Positions 54,965 to 64,000 of a stretch of DNA of 64,000 nucleotides are shown here, piece after piece (positions within the stretch are counted from its first letter, which is position 1; each line of letters begins with the position of its first letter). The notes beneath the pieces are model-generated. The model ran no database searches, was not told where the DNA came from, and saw nothing but the letters and a program-made list of their open reading frames with translations. Origin of the DNA: Emcibacter sp. SYSU 3D8 (GTDB lineage: Bacteria; Pseudomonadota; Alphaproteobacteria; SMXS01). The stretch covers positions 992,001 to 1,056,000 of the forward strand of contig NZ_JBBYXK010000001.1 of the NCBI RefSeq assembly GCF_039655875.1, written 5' to 3'. Made by a program: the position numbers and the translations under genes.

Positions 54965-55276
54965 TCAGCCTTCCTCGTCGTGATCGTCATGATCGCCGGC
55001 AATGCGGCCGTCCTTGAACATGTTGCTCTGGAGCTGCTTGGCGAAGTCCGGATTGTTGCGGCGAATCCACTCGAGCACCATGGCCGCGTGCTCCATTTCC
55101 TCGCGCATGTTGTGGAGCAGGATGTCCTTCAGTTCCGCGTCATCGCAGTCGTCCGCCCGTTGCCGGTACCAGTCAACCGCTTCCAGTTCCTCCATCAGCG
55201 ACGTGATCGCCTGATGCATGGAAATGGTTTCCTTGGTGAGGCGCTCGCGCGGGGCATGAAGGTCTTCGCTCGACAT
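54965..55276 (-). CDS. EncFtn-like ferritin (encapsulated-ferritin family), no encapsulin nearby
   Basis: A 103-residue two-helix ferritin of the EncFtn family. The residues that bind iron in the Rhodospirillum protein line up: E30 (family E32), E32 (E34), W36-Y37 (W38-Y39), E60 (E62) and H63 (H65), in M-E-E-L-E-A-V-D-W-Y and R-E-E-M-E-H. It should dimerise and form a ring with ferroxidase sites. In encapsulin systems the C-terminus carries a short targeting peptide (L-x-V-G-S-L type); here the tail is acidic and histidine-rich (D-H-D-D-H-D-E-E-G) without it, and no encapsulin is seen in the window. Confidence 0.88.
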   Translation of the reverse strand: MSSEDLHAPRERLTKETISMHQAITSLMEELEAVDWYRQRADDCDDAELKDILLHNMREEMEHAAMVLEWIRRNNPDFAKQLQSNMFKDGRIAGDHDDHDEEG

Positions 55277-55349
55277 AGGTGTGCTCCTGGCTTGTTAGAA
55301 CGTAGTGGCGAAGCACCATGATATCGGCTTGGCGCGGGAAGGCGACCCA

Positions 55350-56618
55350 TCAATACCGCGATCGGTCAAATCGCGTCGAAATGCGCTGAACCGCCCGCAG
55401 ATCGGCCACGTCCTGCTCCATGACGAGGCCCGCCGCCGCCCTGGCGAGCGCATCGTCGGCCATGCGCGCCGCCGCCTTGGCCAGGTCGGGGGTTTGGCAG
55501 GCAGCCAGACTGAGGAGCGCCTTGCGCAACCTGATGGATACTTCGATATTCCCGGCGCCGTCACGGGCAATGGGGCGGAACCCGTCAAGGATAAGATCGT
55601 CCATGGACAGCGGCTCTACATGGATACGGTCATATGCCGGGCTGGCCTGTGACTCGCTGGCTTCCCGGTCGAACCGCACCAGCAGGCGGACCAGCGTCCC
55701 CACCACGTCAATGGCGGTTCCCGGGTCGTTGACTCCCGGCGACAGGGCGCGGGATGCGATCTCGGAAAGCGCGATCAGGCAAAAGCGCGGGTCCTGAACA
55801 AAGGTGCGCTCACCCGCCAGCGTGAAAGCGCCCTTGAGCGAGTCCGCCGCCGACTCGTCCGGCTTGCCCGAGACGTACATCAGTGCCCGCTCGGGTTCGA
55901 CGAAGGTGCCGGGGCGTGCGGGCGCGTGAATCTGCAGGTCATGCGACTCGGCAATTTCCTGCAACCGGCCGAGATCCACATGCTGGACATAGGCAACCCG
56001 GTCCACGTGAACCGGCGCCGCGCCCTCCGGCAGGCCGTCGAGGGCGCATCCCCCCATCCATGGCGCGCGCGCCAGGTCGACAAGCGCCGCCTGGGCCACT
56101 TTCTCGACCTCGTCAATGGTCTCGCCGACACGGCCTAGCCGGGAAAGCTTGTTGATCCAGCCGAGCAAGGTGGCGACGACGATGACGATGACGGCAATGG
56201 TGGCCGCAAGCAGCACCAGACGCCCGCCGCCACCATAGACCCTGGTGCTGAGCAGCACGATGCCGACGACGCTGAACAGAAAGGCGCCGATGAACGTCGC
56301 CAGCGCGTTGTGCGAGGTGCTGTCCTCGATCAGCAGCGTGGCCGCGCGGGGCGTGGTGCTGTTCGAGGCGGCATTGTAGGCCGAGACCATGGTGGTCAGC
56401 GAGAAGGTCGCGACGGCCAGCATGCTCGACGCCAGGATGGTCAGAATGGTATCGACGGATCCGGCGCCGATCCGGTCGGCGTAGTCCGTGGGAACGAACG
56501 GGCCAACGATCAGGGCGGCGATGGCGGTCACCGCGCCGAGGACACAATAAAGCGTGCTGCGAAACCAAGTCTGGCGCGTAATGCGCCAGAGAAGAAATTG
56601 CCATTTGGAATTCATCAA
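55350..56618 (-). CDS. DUF2254 family membrane protein
   Basis: A 422-residue protein of the DUF2254 family. The first 160 residues hold three to four hydrophobic segments (about 18-38, 58-80, 105-125 and 132-155), containing A-A-S-N-S-T-T-P-R-A, and the remaining soluble part has S-P-G-V-N-D-P-G-T-A, the hallmark of the family. Function is not established. It starts 117 bases upstream (minus strand) of the leuA leader, so a divergent promoter region is shared. Confidence 0.9.
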   Translation of the reverse strand: MMNSKWQFLLWRITRQTWFRSTLYCVLGAVTAIAALIVGPFVPTDYADRIGAGSVDTILTILASSMLAVATFSLTTMVSAYNAASNSTTPRAATLLIEDSTSHNALATFIGAFLFSVVGIVLLSTRVYGGGGRLVLLAATIAVIVIVVATLLGWINKLSRLGRVGETIDEVEKVAQAALVDLARAPWMGGCALDGLPEGAAPVHVDRVAYVQHVDLGRLQEIAESHDLQIHAPARPGTFVEPERALMYVSGKPDESAADSLKGAFTLAGERTFVQDPRFCLIALSEIASRALSPGVNDPGTAIDVVGTLVRLLVRFDREASESQASPAYDRIHVEPLSMDDLILDGFRPIARDGAGNIEVSIRLRKALLSLAACQTPDLAKAAARMADDALARAAAGLVMEQDVADLRAVQRISTRFDRSRY

Positions 56619-56700
56619 GCCCTACCCCCGGATGCGCCGCGCGCAATGCGCCCTGATCCAAGTAACGCCCCGCAGCATAGCTCGGTTTCGTTCGGCAGAC

Positions 56701-56789
56701 TTGACAAGAGCACGCGCATGGATAGTTATGTCCTCATGATCCGTACCGCTGAATCGCTGTCGCTTCGACTTACCGGCCTGTCCCTCTAG
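56701..56789 (+). promoter_or_regulatory. leuA leader: promoter and leucine-rich leader peptide (attenuator)
   Basis: TTGACA at 56701-56706 is a consensus -35; the -10 region near 56723-56729 is weak (TAGTTAT). Transcription starting 7 bases later would begin at the ATG at 56736, giving a leaderless 17-residue peptide M-I-R-T-A-E-S-L-S-L-R-L-T-G-L-S-L with five leucines in its last ten residues, ending with TAG at 56787. Stem CCTGTCC/GGACGGG (56777-56795) overlaps the stop codon. This is the expected design for leucine-sensitive attenuation of leuA. An upstream ATG at 56718 is in the same frame but lies in the promoter. Confidence 0.6.
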
Positions 56790-58728
<1,939 letters not shown>

Positions 58729-58737
58729 CAGAACCTT

Positions 58738-58828
58738 CGTCATTGCGGGGCGCACAGTGGCGCGGCAACCCGGTACGGCGGCAACAACGCCCGGGTTGCT
58801 CAGCCGGCGTCGCCGCATCGCCATGACG
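58738..58828. repeat. Intergenic palindromic element (CGTCATTGCGGGGCG type)
   Basis: Left end CGTCATTGCGGGGCG, right end CGCATCGCCATGACG, with CAACCCGG and CCCGGGTTG inside as a perfect second stem. This matches another dispersed intergenic palindrome family of alphaproteobacteria, different from those at 24163 and 50228. It follows leuA directly and may act as a transcript end or be mobile. Confidence 0.65.
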
Positions 58829-58844
58829 ATGGTATTTTCAACGC

Positions 58845-59270
58845 ATGTCTTCCTCAGACCTCAGCCACTTCATCGAAGCACAGGACGCCGTCTGGCCGCA
58901 GGTGACTGCCGAGCTGGCGGCCGGGCGCAAGCGGACCCACTGGATGTGGTTCGTGTTCCCGCAAATCGCCGGGCTGGGCTTCAGCCACCGGGCGCAGGTT
59001 TACGCCATCAAGGACCTGGACCACGCCCGGCGCTATCTGGCCGATGATGTGCTGGGGACGCGGCTGCGCGAGGGCGTGCAACTCATGCTCCGCCATGCGG
59101 GACGGTCGGCGACCGATATTCTCGGTGCGCCCGACGACATGAAGCTCCGCTCCTGTCTCACGCTGTTCCGCGAAGCCGCGAGCGGCGCGGACAGCGCGCT
59201 GTTCGATGCGGCGCTCGGCGCCTTCTACGGCGGCCAGCCCGACCCGCGGACCCTGGAATTGCTCCACTGA
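58845..59270 (+). CDS. DUF1810 family protein
   Basis: A 141-residue protein with the DUF1810 fold: F-I-E-A-Q-D near residue 9, H-W-M-W-F-V-F-P-Q-I-A-G-L-G and D-D-M-K-L-R-S-C-L-T-L-F. The family is widespread and not characterised. It begins 16 bases after the repeat that follows leuA, on the same strand, but is probably transcribed on its own. Function unknown. Confidence 0.9.
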   Translation: MSSSDLSHFIEAQDAVWPQVTAELAAGRKRTHWMWFVFPQIAGLGFSHRAQVYAIKDLDHARRYLADDVLGTRLREGVQLMLRHAGRSATDILGAPDDMKLRSCLTLFREAASGADSALFDAALGAFYGGQPDPRTLELLH

Positions 59271-59353
59271 TCACGGTGTCGTGATCGATGGATGCCGATA
59301 ATCCGGCGGTGCCATGGTACGCTGCGCCTTTCCGATGACCGAGGAGCAGGCCC

Positions 59354-59530
59354 ATGGCGCACAAGTTCGAGATATGGAAGGACAAGGCGGGCGAGTACCG
59401 CGTGAAGTTCAAATACAATTCGGAGACCATGTTCTCCACCGAGGGCTACTCGTCCAAGGCCTCGGCCCAGAACGCCATCGACTCGATCAAGAAAAACGGC
59501 CCCGGTGCAGCCGTCGAGGACAACAGCTAG
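59354..59530 (+). CDS. DUF1508 family protein (YegP-like)
   Basis: A 58-residue frame that falls below the usual cut-off. It reads M-A-H-K-F-E-I-W-K-D-K-A-G-E-Y-R-V-K-F, followed by G-Y-S-S-K-A-S-A-Q-N-A-I-D-S-I-K-K, which is the DUF1508 unit: a small beta-beta-beta-alpha domain. The AGGAGCAGGCCC before ATG 59354 includes a ribosome-binding site. Only one unit is present, where YegP has two. Function unknown; it is convergent with the ThuA gene. Confidence 0.85.
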   Translation: MAHKFEIWKDKAGEYRVKFKYNSETMFSTEGYSSKASAQNAIDSIKKNGPGAAVEDNS

Positions 59531-59546
59531 CCGACAGGGCGTCTCC

Positions 59547-60365
59547 CTACTTCTTCCGCGCCCACGCCTTTGCCTCGTCCGATGCCACCCACTTGATGGA
59601 ATCGGCGAGAAACTGGCGAAATGCCGGGTTGGAATAGGCGGCCGGACCGTCACCGGCCTCGCTGCACACCACCGGGCTGTTGCCGCTGCGCTTGGCCCAG
59701 GCGATCAGGTTGGAGCCGTGCGGATGGTTCCAGTTTTCCTGCTGTTCCTGGGGCGCAAGCGGCGGCGGATTGAAGTTGGCCGGCGAGAAATCGTAATCGC
59801 TGCGCAGCAGCGGCACGATGTCCGGGTTCTTCTCGAAGCCCGATGTCTTGATGTAGATCTCGTCGGTTACCGTGAAGCCCTTGCCCAAATTCTTCGTCGC
59901 CGGATGCGCCGGGTCGACCACGGACAGGAAATGGGTGCCGTTCCGGTGCGGCTCGCCGCCGCCGCCGCGATAGCCCGAACCGGGCACCGTCTCGCCGTAG
60001 AGTTCGCCTTCTTCCAGCATGAACGAGGTACCCGACAGGCTGCGCCACAGGTCCCAGCCCGGCCACTGCACCAGCGCATGGTTGAGCATCACGATGCCCT
60101 TGCCGCTCTCGAGGAGCGCGCCCATGGTCTTGATGAAATGCTCAGGCGGCTGCTTGAACGCGCGGGCGCCGTCATGCTCGGTGCCCCACATGTCGTAGAA
60201 TACCACCGCGTCGTAATCCTTGACGTATTCCGGCCGCAGGATGATCTGCGCCGCGGGCTGCTCGACCACCGTCGTGTTCAGCTCCTGGTTCTCGTCGAAG
60301 ATGGCGTAGAAGCCGTTGTAGTCGAACGGATGGCCCTTGGTGACCAGCAGAACATTCAAGGTCAT
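59547..60365 (-). CDS. ThuA-like protein (trehalose utilisation domain)
   Basis: A 272-residue protein with the ThuA fold, a class I glutamine amidotransferase-like domain: N-V-L-L-V-T-K-G-H-P-F-D-Y near the N-terminus, Y-D-A-V-V-F-Y-D-M-W-G and G-I-V-M-L-N-H-A-L-V in the middle, and G-T-H-F-L-S-V near residue 160. It lacks the amidotransferase cysteine pattern. ThuA acts in trehalose oxidation in rhizobia; other members act on varied sugars. It is divergent from the AtuA gene, so a link to that pathway is possible but not shown. Confidence 0.83.
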   Translation of the reverse strand: MTLNVLLVTKGHPFDYNGFYAIFDENQELNTTVVEQPAAQIILRPEYVKDYDAVVFYDMWGTEHDGARAFKQPPEHFIKTMGALLESGKGIVMLNHALVQWPGWDLWRSLSGTSFMLEEGELYGETVPGSGYRGGGGEPHRNGTHFLSVVDPAHPATKNLGKGFTVTDEIYIKTSGFEKNPDIVPLLRSDYDFSPANFNPPPLAPQEQQENWNHPHGSNLIAWAKRSGNSPVVCSEAGDGPAAYSNPAFRQFLADSIKWVASDEAKAWARKK

Positions 60366-60478
60366 TGTTTACTTCCCCAGTTTTCCCCGCGCCGGTTATA
60401 CGATAGCCAGACAGCCGATGGAACCAGCGCGGGCGCAGGTTATCAATACGGCGCGCTGAAGGCGAGCGGGAGAAGACG

Positions 60479-62293
60479 ATGAGCAGGATTGTACGGATCG
60501 GTTCGGCGGGCGGGTTCCTGGGCGACAGCTCGGTGGCCGCACCCCAGCTCATCAAAGGCGGCGAACTGGACTATCTGGTGCTGGATTATCTGGCCGAGAT
60601 GACCATGTCGTTCCTCGCCAAGGCCCACGCCAAGAATCCCGACGGCGGTTACGCCCACGACTTCACCGACTGGGTATGGAAGGACAATCTGCGTGAGATC
60701 GCGCGCCAGGGAATCAAGCTGATCACCAATGCCGGCGGCGTCAATCCGCGCGCCTGCCGCGCCCGCATGGAACAATTGGCCGCCGAGGCCGGCGTGGCGC
60801 TGAACATCGCCATCGTCGAGGGCGACAACATCCTCGACCAGATTCCGGCCCTGGCGGCAAGCGGCATCACCGAGATGTATTCCGGCGAGGCGTTCCCCGA
60901 ACCCACCCGCATCGCCAGCGCCAACGCCTATCTGGGCGGACGGCCCATCGCCGAGGCGCTGGCGCGCGGCGCCGACGTGGTGATCACCGGCCGCGTGGTG
61001 GATTCGGCGCTGGTCCTCGGCCCGCTGATGCACGAATTCGGCTGGGCCGACACGGATTACGACATGATGTCGGCTGGCAGCCTGGCCGGCCACCTGCTGG
61101 AATGCGGCGCGCAGGCCACGGGCGGCCTGTTCACCGACTGGGAACTGGTCGAGGACTGGGCCCATATCGGCTATCCTATCGCGGAGTGCCAGGCCGACGG
61201 CAGCTTCGTCATGACCAAGGCGCCGGGCACCGGCGGCCTCGTCACGGTCGGCACCATCTCGGAACAGACTCTCTACGAAATCGGCGACCCGCAGGCCTAT
61301 CTGCTGCCCGACGTGGCCTGCGACTGGACCGAGGTGAAGATCGAACAGGCGGGCAAGGACCGGGTGCGCGTCTCCGGCGCCAGGGGCCGTGCGCCCACCG
61401 GCACGTTCAAGGTCTGCGCCACCTTCGAGGACGGCTACCGCTGCATCGGCATCCTGCCGATCCTGGGCATGAACGCCGCCGCCAAGGCCGAGCGGCAGGC
61501 GGCGGCGCTGATCGAGCGCATGGAGGAGATGCTGCGCGAGCGCAATATGGGGCCGTTCCGCGCCGTCAACATCGAGACCCTGGGCGCGGAGAGCACCTAT
61601 GGCGCCCACACCCGCATGCGCGGCGCCCGCGAGGTGATTTCCAAGATTTCCATCGAGCACGCCGACAAGCATGCCTGCGCCCTGTTCGCCCGCGAGATCA
61701 CCGCGCCGATGACCTCCATGATGGTGGGCAATACCGGCTGGCATGGCGGAAGGCCGGATGTGAACAAGGTGGTGCGCCTGTTCTCGTTCGCCCTGCCGAA
61801 GGACCGGGTCAAGGTGGCCATCGACCTGGGCGGCAAGACCGAGCCGGTTTCTATCACCACCGCGGGCGGCTTCGATCCCGCCGCCATCGAGCGCCCGTCC
61901 GTCGCCGAGGCGCCGCCCCTGGGGCAGGACGCGGTCAGGGTCAGGCTGGTCGACATCGCCTGGGGCCGGTCCGGCGACAAGGGCGACAAGTTCAACGTCG
62001 GCATCATCGCCCGCCGCCCCGAATTCCTGCCATTTATCCGCGCCGCGCTGACCGAGAATGTCGTGAAGGACTGGTTCGCCCACGAGTTCAGGGGCGCCGC
62101 CAATCCGAGGGTCGAGCGCTTCGACGTCCCCGGCATGAACGCCCTTAATTTCCTGTGCCACGAGGCGCTGGGCGGCGGCGGCATGGCGACCCTTCGCCTC
62201 GACCAGCTCGCCAAGGGCAAGGCCCAGCAATTGCTGGAAATCTCCATCCCCATCCCCGTCGCCCTGGCCAAGGGCATCAAGCTGGCGGCCTAG
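60479..62293 (+). CDS. Acyclic terpene utilisation AtuA family protein (DUF1446)
   Basis: A 604-residue protein of the AtuA family, required for citronellol and geraniol catabolism in Pseudomonas. The N-terminus has G-S-A-G-G-F-L-G-D-S near residue 8, Y-L-V-L-D-Y-L-A-E and T-N-A-G-G-V-N-P, and the AtuA_C domain begins near residue 495 (W-G-R-S-G-D-K-G-D-K). The start ATG has GGGAG six bases upstream. A Rieske oxygenase and an acyl-CoA dehydrogenase follow on the same strand, suggesting a catabolic operon; the substrate is inference. Confidence 0.9.
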   Translation: MSRIVRIGSAGGFLGDSSVAAPQLIKGGELDYLVLDYLAEMTMSFLAKAHAKNPDGGYAHDFTDWVWKDNLREIARQGIKLITNAGGVNPRACRARMEQLAAEAGVALNIAIVEGDNILDQIPALAASGITEMYSGEAFPEPTRIASANAYLGGRPIAEALARGADVVITGRVVDSALVLGPLMHEFGWADTDYDMMSAGSLAGHLLECGAQATGGLFTDWELVEDWAHIGYPIAECQADGSFVMTKAPGTGGLVTVGTISEQTLYEIGDPQAYLLPDVACDWTEVKIEQAGKDRVRVSGARGRAPTGTFKVCATFEDGYRCIGILPILGMNAAAKAERQAAALIERMEEMLRERNMGPFRAVNIETLGAESTYGAHTRMRGAREVISKISIEHADKHACALFAREITAPMTSMMVGNTGWHGGRPDVNKVVRLFSFALPKDRVKVAIDLGGKTEPVSITTAGGFDPAAIERPSVAEAPPLGQDAVRVRLVDIAWGRSGDKGDKFNVGIIARRPEFLPFIRAALTENVVKDWFAHEFRGAANPRVERFDVPGMNALNFLCHEALGGGGMATLRLDQLAKGKAQQLLEISIPIPVALAKGIKLAA

Positions 62294-62370
62294 ACGCCGG
62301 TGGCCGCCATAGCCGCCAGTCCGGCAATCCGTTAGGATGGGCAGAGCCGTCTAGCCATACGGGGAACACC

Positions 62371-63546
62371 ATGGACCGCGCGGAAGAATACAACGCCATC
62401 GCCGAGCGCATCGTCGCGCATCACCGGAACGACACCACCGATCAGGCCGAGGGCATCATGGAGGTGCCGGTCATCTCCTACAGCGATCCCCGTCGCTGGG
62501 CGCGCGAGGTGGAGTTGATCTTCAAGCAGCTGCCCGTGATGGTGGCGCTGACCTGCGAGATGCCCAAGCCCGGCGACTACAAGGCGTTCGAGATGGTGGG
62601 CATCCCGCTGCTGATCGCCCGTGGCAAGGACGGCAAGCCGCGCGCCTTCATCAATGCCTGCCGCCACCGCGGCGCGCCGATCGCCGTCCATGGTCTCGGT
62701 CACGCCAACCGGTTCGTCTGCCCCTATCACGGCTGGACGTTCCGCAACGACGGCTCGCTGTTCGCCGTGTCCGAGCCGCACAAGTTCGGTCAGATCGACA
62801 AGGACGATTTCGGCCTGACCGAGCTGTCCTGCGACGAGCGCGCCGGCATGATCTTCGCCATCCTGAAGCCCGGCATCGACATGGATCTGGACGACTGGCT
62901 GGGCGGGATGACCGAGGACGTGGCCCCGCACGGTTTCGAGAACTGGCACTTCCTGATTGCCAAGGAGATGACCGGCGCCAACTGGAAGATCGCATTCGAC
63001 GGCTATCTCGAGGGCTATCATTTCTCGACCCTGCACAAGGAAACCATCCTGAAGGTGACCCTCAACAACCTGATGGAGTTCCATGCCTTCGGGCCGCATA
63101 TGCGGGTCGCCTACGGCACCACCAATATCGCGGTCATGGATGACGCCGGCCGGGACGACCTGCACAAGTTCGAGGAGCAGGGCTTTACCTTCGTGCGCAC
63201 CCTGTTTCCCAACATCTCCATGTATCTGGGCCTGGGCCTCGGTCAGATCGCGCAGATCATCCCCGGGCCGACGCCGGACAAGAACCGCACCATCCTCTAT
63301 TACGTCCATCCGCGCCCGCCGAAGGATGCCGAGGAAGAGGCCTCGCTGCTGGCGACCGCCCAGTTCCTGTACGACGTGACCTATGGCGAGGATTATGTGC
63401 TCGGCGAGCGCATCCAGAAGAGCCTCAACGCCCAGCCGTTCGAGAATGTGGTGTTCGGACGCAACGAACGCGGCAACCAGTACTTCCATCGCTGGGTGGA
63501 CTACTACATCAACGGCAATCCCAACGAGCGTCCGCCCGAGCTTTAG
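62371..63546 (+). CDS. Rieske (2Fe-2S) aromatic-ring-hydroxylating oxygenase, alpha subunit
   Basis: A 391-residue oxygenase alpha subunit. The Rieske motif is C-R-H-R-G-A-P, then V-C-P-Y-H-G-W (C-x-H and C-x2-H), near residue 93, and the non-haem iron site is in the C-terminal domain (N-W-K-I-A-F-D-G-Y-L-E-G-Y-H-F-S). The start is ATG 62371, with GGGGAA seven bases upstream; a longer frame from 62155 is an overlap with the AtuA gene. No beta subunit, ferredoxin or reductase is visible, so partners are elsewhere. It probably hydroxylates a hydrophobic substrate. Confidence 0.92.
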   Translation: MDRAEEYNAIAERIVAHHRNDTTDQAEGIMEVPVISYSDPRRWAREVELIFKQLPVMVALTCEMPKPGDYKAFEMVGIPLLIARGKDGKPRAFINACRHRGAPIAVHGLGHANRFVCPYHGWTFRNDGSLFAVSEPHKFGQIDKDDFGLTELSCDERAGMIFAILKPGIDMDLDDWLGGMTEDVAPHGFENWHFLIAKEMTGANWKIAFDGYLEGYHFSTLHKETILKVTLNNLMEFHAFGPHMRVAYGTTNIAVMDDAGRDDLHKFEEQGFTFVRTLFPNISMYLGLGLGQIAQIIPGPTPDKNRTILYYVHPRPPKDAEEEASLLATAQFLYDVTYGEDYVLGERIQKSLNAQPFENVVFGRNERGNQYFHRWVDYYINGNPNERPPEL

Positions 63547-63558
63547 GGTTCCGCTTGC

Positions 63559-63610
63559 ACCGCCGGACCGATCGGCGGTAACGTCCGCGATCAAACTATA
63601 CCGGGGTATA
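63559..63610. promoter_or_regulatory. Two short inverted repeats before the acyl-CoA dehydrogenase gene
   Basis: ACCGCCG at 63559-63565 pairs with CGGCGGT at 63573-63579, and TATACC at 63597-63602 pairs with GGTATA at 63605-63610 just before the ATG at 63616. The first has no T-run, so it is not a standard terminator. The second could be an operator or could affect the ribosome-binding site. Confidence 0.4.
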
Positions 63611-63615
63611 CTTCC

Positions 63616-64000
63616 ATGGACCTGGAATTCGATGACGACCTGAAAGCCTTCCAGCAGGAAGTGCGCGCGTTCCTCGACGAGCAGTTGACCCAGGACATCC
63701 GCGACGCCACCGCCAAGACCACGACCGTCTGGGTGGACAAGGAGGTCGTGATGGAATGGCACCGCCGGCTCTACCGCAAGGGCTGGATCGGCTATTTCTG
63801 GCCCAAGGAATATGGCGGCACCGGGTGGAGCCCGACCCAGCAATATATCTTCCTGCAGGAATGTGCCCAGGCCGGCGCGCCCCGCCTCATTCCGATGAGC
63901 CTGCGCTATGTGGGCCCGGTGATCTTCACCTACGGCACCCAGGAGCAGAAGGACTACTTCCTGCCCAGGATCCTGTCGGGCGAGCATTACTGGTGCCAGG
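63616..64000 (+). CDS. Acyl-CoA dehydrogenase (3' end outside window)
   Basis: The N-terminal 128 residues of an acyl-CoA dehydrogenase are readable: L-E-F-D-D-D-L-K-A-F-Q-Q-E-V-R-A-F-L near the start, G-W-I-G-Y-F-W-P-K-E-Y-G-G-T-G-W-S, F-L-Q-E-C-A-Q-A-G-A-P, and Y-G-T-Q-E-Q-K-D-Y-F-L-P. This is the N-terminal helical domain. Its partner ETF-QO is in the window at 18248. It follows the Rieske gene by 69 bases and belongs to the same catabolic run. The window ends before the catalytic region. Confidence 0.9.
   Translation, partial: MDLEFDDDLKAFQQEVRAFLDEQLTQDIRDATAKTTTVWVDKEVVMEWHRRLYRKGWIGYFWPKEYGGTGWSPTQQYIFLQECAQAGAPRLIPMSLRYVGPVIFTYGTQEQKDYFLPRILSGEHYWCQ

Overview
The window is high-G+C bacterial chromosome with the gene content of an alphaproteobacterium, most like a free-living Rhodospirillales or Rhizobiales-type species. 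The pointers are a CcrM-type GANTC methyltransferase gene, an F0 ATP synthase operon with split b and b' subunits (atpI-B-E-F'-F) and no F1 genes beside it, the DUF721-DsbA-smc neighbourhood, an alphaproteobacterial-type SOS box (GTTC-N7-GTTC), a DUF1244 protein and an EncFtn-like ferritin. I see no integrase, transposase, CRISPR array or rRNA. The content is mostly core chromosome with small accessory patches.

Layout. 1-3.3 kb: a uracil-DNA glycosylase-like gene cut by the window edge, a secreted HExxH/TPR protein, a MaoC hydratase and a beta-carbonic anhydrase. 3.4-7.5 kb: a tight putrescine ABC operon, potFGHI. 7.5-10.4 kb: a receiver-only protein and a Crp/Fnr regulator that share a promoter region with helically spaced GTAC sites, two small proteins, a gene-poor AT-rich patch and tRNA-Gln. 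10.4-14.7 kb: sugar-nucleotide genes wecC, wecB, a UDP-sugar epimerase and a YdcF-like protein. 14.7-20.6 kb: a lipoprotein hydrolase, ispE, a TPR protein, ETF-quinone oxidoreductase and small proteins. 20.6-28.9 kb: DNA repair and cell-cycle genes (type-4 UDG, lytic transglycosylase, moaB, a radical SAM protein with an SOS box, rnhB, ccrM preceded by a GANTC cluster, mutY). 28.9-39.4 kb: a membrane protein, a VWA-repeat protein, DUF721, DsbA-like protein, smc and the F0 ATP synthase operon, which ends in a clear terminator. 39.5-48.9 kb: GST/HxlR pair, a YdjM-like protein, a YbhGFSR/CecR-like efflux operon that looks broken, a small stress-membrane-protein operon, a HerA-like ATPase and mtgA. 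49-56.6 kb: epoxide hydrolase, glutathione peroxidase, ABC-F ATPase, GH19-type lysozyme, an orphan EncFtn-like ferritin and a DUF2254 protein. 56.6-64 kb: leuA behind an apparently leaderless leucine-rich leader peptide, small DUF proteins, a ThuA protein, and a catabolic run of AtuA, Rieske oxygenase and acyl-CoA dehydrogenase that continues past the window.

Several genes are disrupted: a frameshift near 23966, an in-frame stop at 27393, an ABC ATPase lacking its signature and Walker B region, a frameshifted HlyD gene, and mtgA whose natural start codon reads ATA. These could be real decay or assembly errors, and the efflux operon (two independent lesions) is the best case for real decay. 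The most interesting signals are regulatory: the phased GTAC array, the GANTC cluster before ccrM, the leuA leader, the CecR-type operator, and the ferritin without an encapsulin.
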